8,064 bases of DNA from Desulfuromonadales bacterium (lineage in GTDB: Bacteria; Desulfobacterota; Desulfuromonadia; Desulfuromonadales; UBA2294), in assembly GCA_030591795.1 (NCBI GenBank), contig JAUVAJ010000061.1, positions 1 to 8,064 of the forward strand, read 5' to 3'. Every line of letters begins with the position of its first letter. Position 1 is the first letter of the stretch. Shown one piece after another: positions 7,720 to 8,064 of this stretch. The notes beneath the pieces are model-generated. The model worked only from the letters and a program-made list of their open reading frames with translations, made no database searches and was not told the origin of the DNA. The position numbers were made by a program, and so were the translations under genes.

Positions 7720-8064
7720 GCGAAAGCAGCGGTTCTGATTCATATTATCCGGAAGCTGAGGTGCGTCGAAAAAGAAGTTTTTCCCTGATCTGGCTGATCC
7801 CGATTATCGCTGTTGTCGTTGGCACTATTATGGCTGTTCAGGCAATTGTAACCAAGGGGCCGTTGGTTACGATCACTTTTGACAAGGCCAGTGGCGTGGT
7901 TGCCGGGAAAACCCAAGTCCGGTACAAGGATGTAACGGTCGGCCTGGTCGAAACCATCCATCTCAGTGACGACTTGTCTTCGGTTATCGTCGAAGCCAGA
8001 ATGGATAACTCGATCAAACCGTACCTGGTAGATACTACCCAGTTCTGGATCGAGACTGCCAGAA
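7716..8064 (+). CDS. pqiB: PqiB-like MCE/MlaD-family protein (3' partial)
   Basis: The first 116 codons are visible and the frame runs off the window. A short polar, basic N-terminus (VRRKRS at 16-21) leads into one membrane helix at about 22-45 (SLIWLIPIIAVVVGTIMAV), giving an inner-membrane anchor with the rest in the periplasm. An MCE domain starts at about 49 (PLVTITFDKASGVVAGKTQVRYK) and reaches the hallmark VRYKDVTVGLVETI at 68-81, typical of PqiB. SIKPYLVDTTQFWI at 99-112 matches the PqiB-style end of the first MCE domain. PqiB proteins carry several MCE domains in tandem and a long helical needle that forms a lipid-conducting tube across the periplasm; the number of domains here cannot be seen. 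Start 7716 overlaps the preceding stop as ATGA. A PqiC-like lipoprotein gene is the expected next gene, but it is outside the window. Confidence 0.9.
   Translation, partial: MSESSGSDSYYPEAEVRRKRSFSLIWLIPIIAVVVGTIMAVQAIVTKGPLVTITFDKASGVVAGKTQVRYKDVTVGLVETIHLSDDLSSVIVEARMDNSIKPYLVDTTQFWIETAR

Overview
The window looks like a stretch of ordinary bacterial chromosome of moderate GC content. It most resembles a Desulfuromonadales-type organism (Geobacter/Desulfuromonas/Pelobacter relatives, former Deltaproteobacteria). The argument for that is the response-regulator/DUF4388 (PATAN) protein with an MglA-like C-terminal region, a style of domain shuffling common in that group, together with the dense short operons with AGGAG-type ribosome binding sites. 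The assignment rests on protein style and not on any search, so it is moderate confidence only.

Layout. (1) Positions 3-1163 hold the 3' part of a signalling gene whose start lies outside the window. It contains the tail of a receiver domain, a DUF4388/PATAN domain, a winged-helix-like segment, and a C-terminal part that reads as a small GTPase fold with a destroyed P-loop. (2) A PHP-family metallohydrolase follows at 1172-1825, 8 bases downstream, probably in the same transcript. (3) Positions 1831-1998 are an imperfect, nested inverted repeat of about 170 bases with a strong central hairpin and no convincing gene inside. (4) An M42-family metallo-aminopeptidase/glucanase-like gene (2029-3099) follows and ends at a clear intrinsic terminator. 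(5) guaB and guaA (3314-6345) form a two-gene GMP biosynthesis operon, with a sigma70-like promoter upstream and a strong terminator downstream. (6) Two single-domain PqiA-like membrane proteins and the start of a PqiB-like MCE protein (6488 to the end) form a tight operon with two successive ATGA overlaps. It is cut by the window edge.

How the parts work together. GuaB converts IMP to XMP and GuaA converts XMP to GMP, so the central operon is the committed guanine nucleotide branch. The last operon is an envelope lipid-transport module: PqiA-type inner-membrane proteins pair with an MCE protein that probably spans the periplasm. The first gene looks like a two-component output or scaffold protein and not a DNA-binding regulator of these neighbours. 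I see no mobile element, CRISPR array, tRNA or rRNA. The most unusual items are the pseudo-GTPase signalling protein, the palindromic intergenic element and the split PqiA pair. I do not see convincing evidence for a wholly new system.
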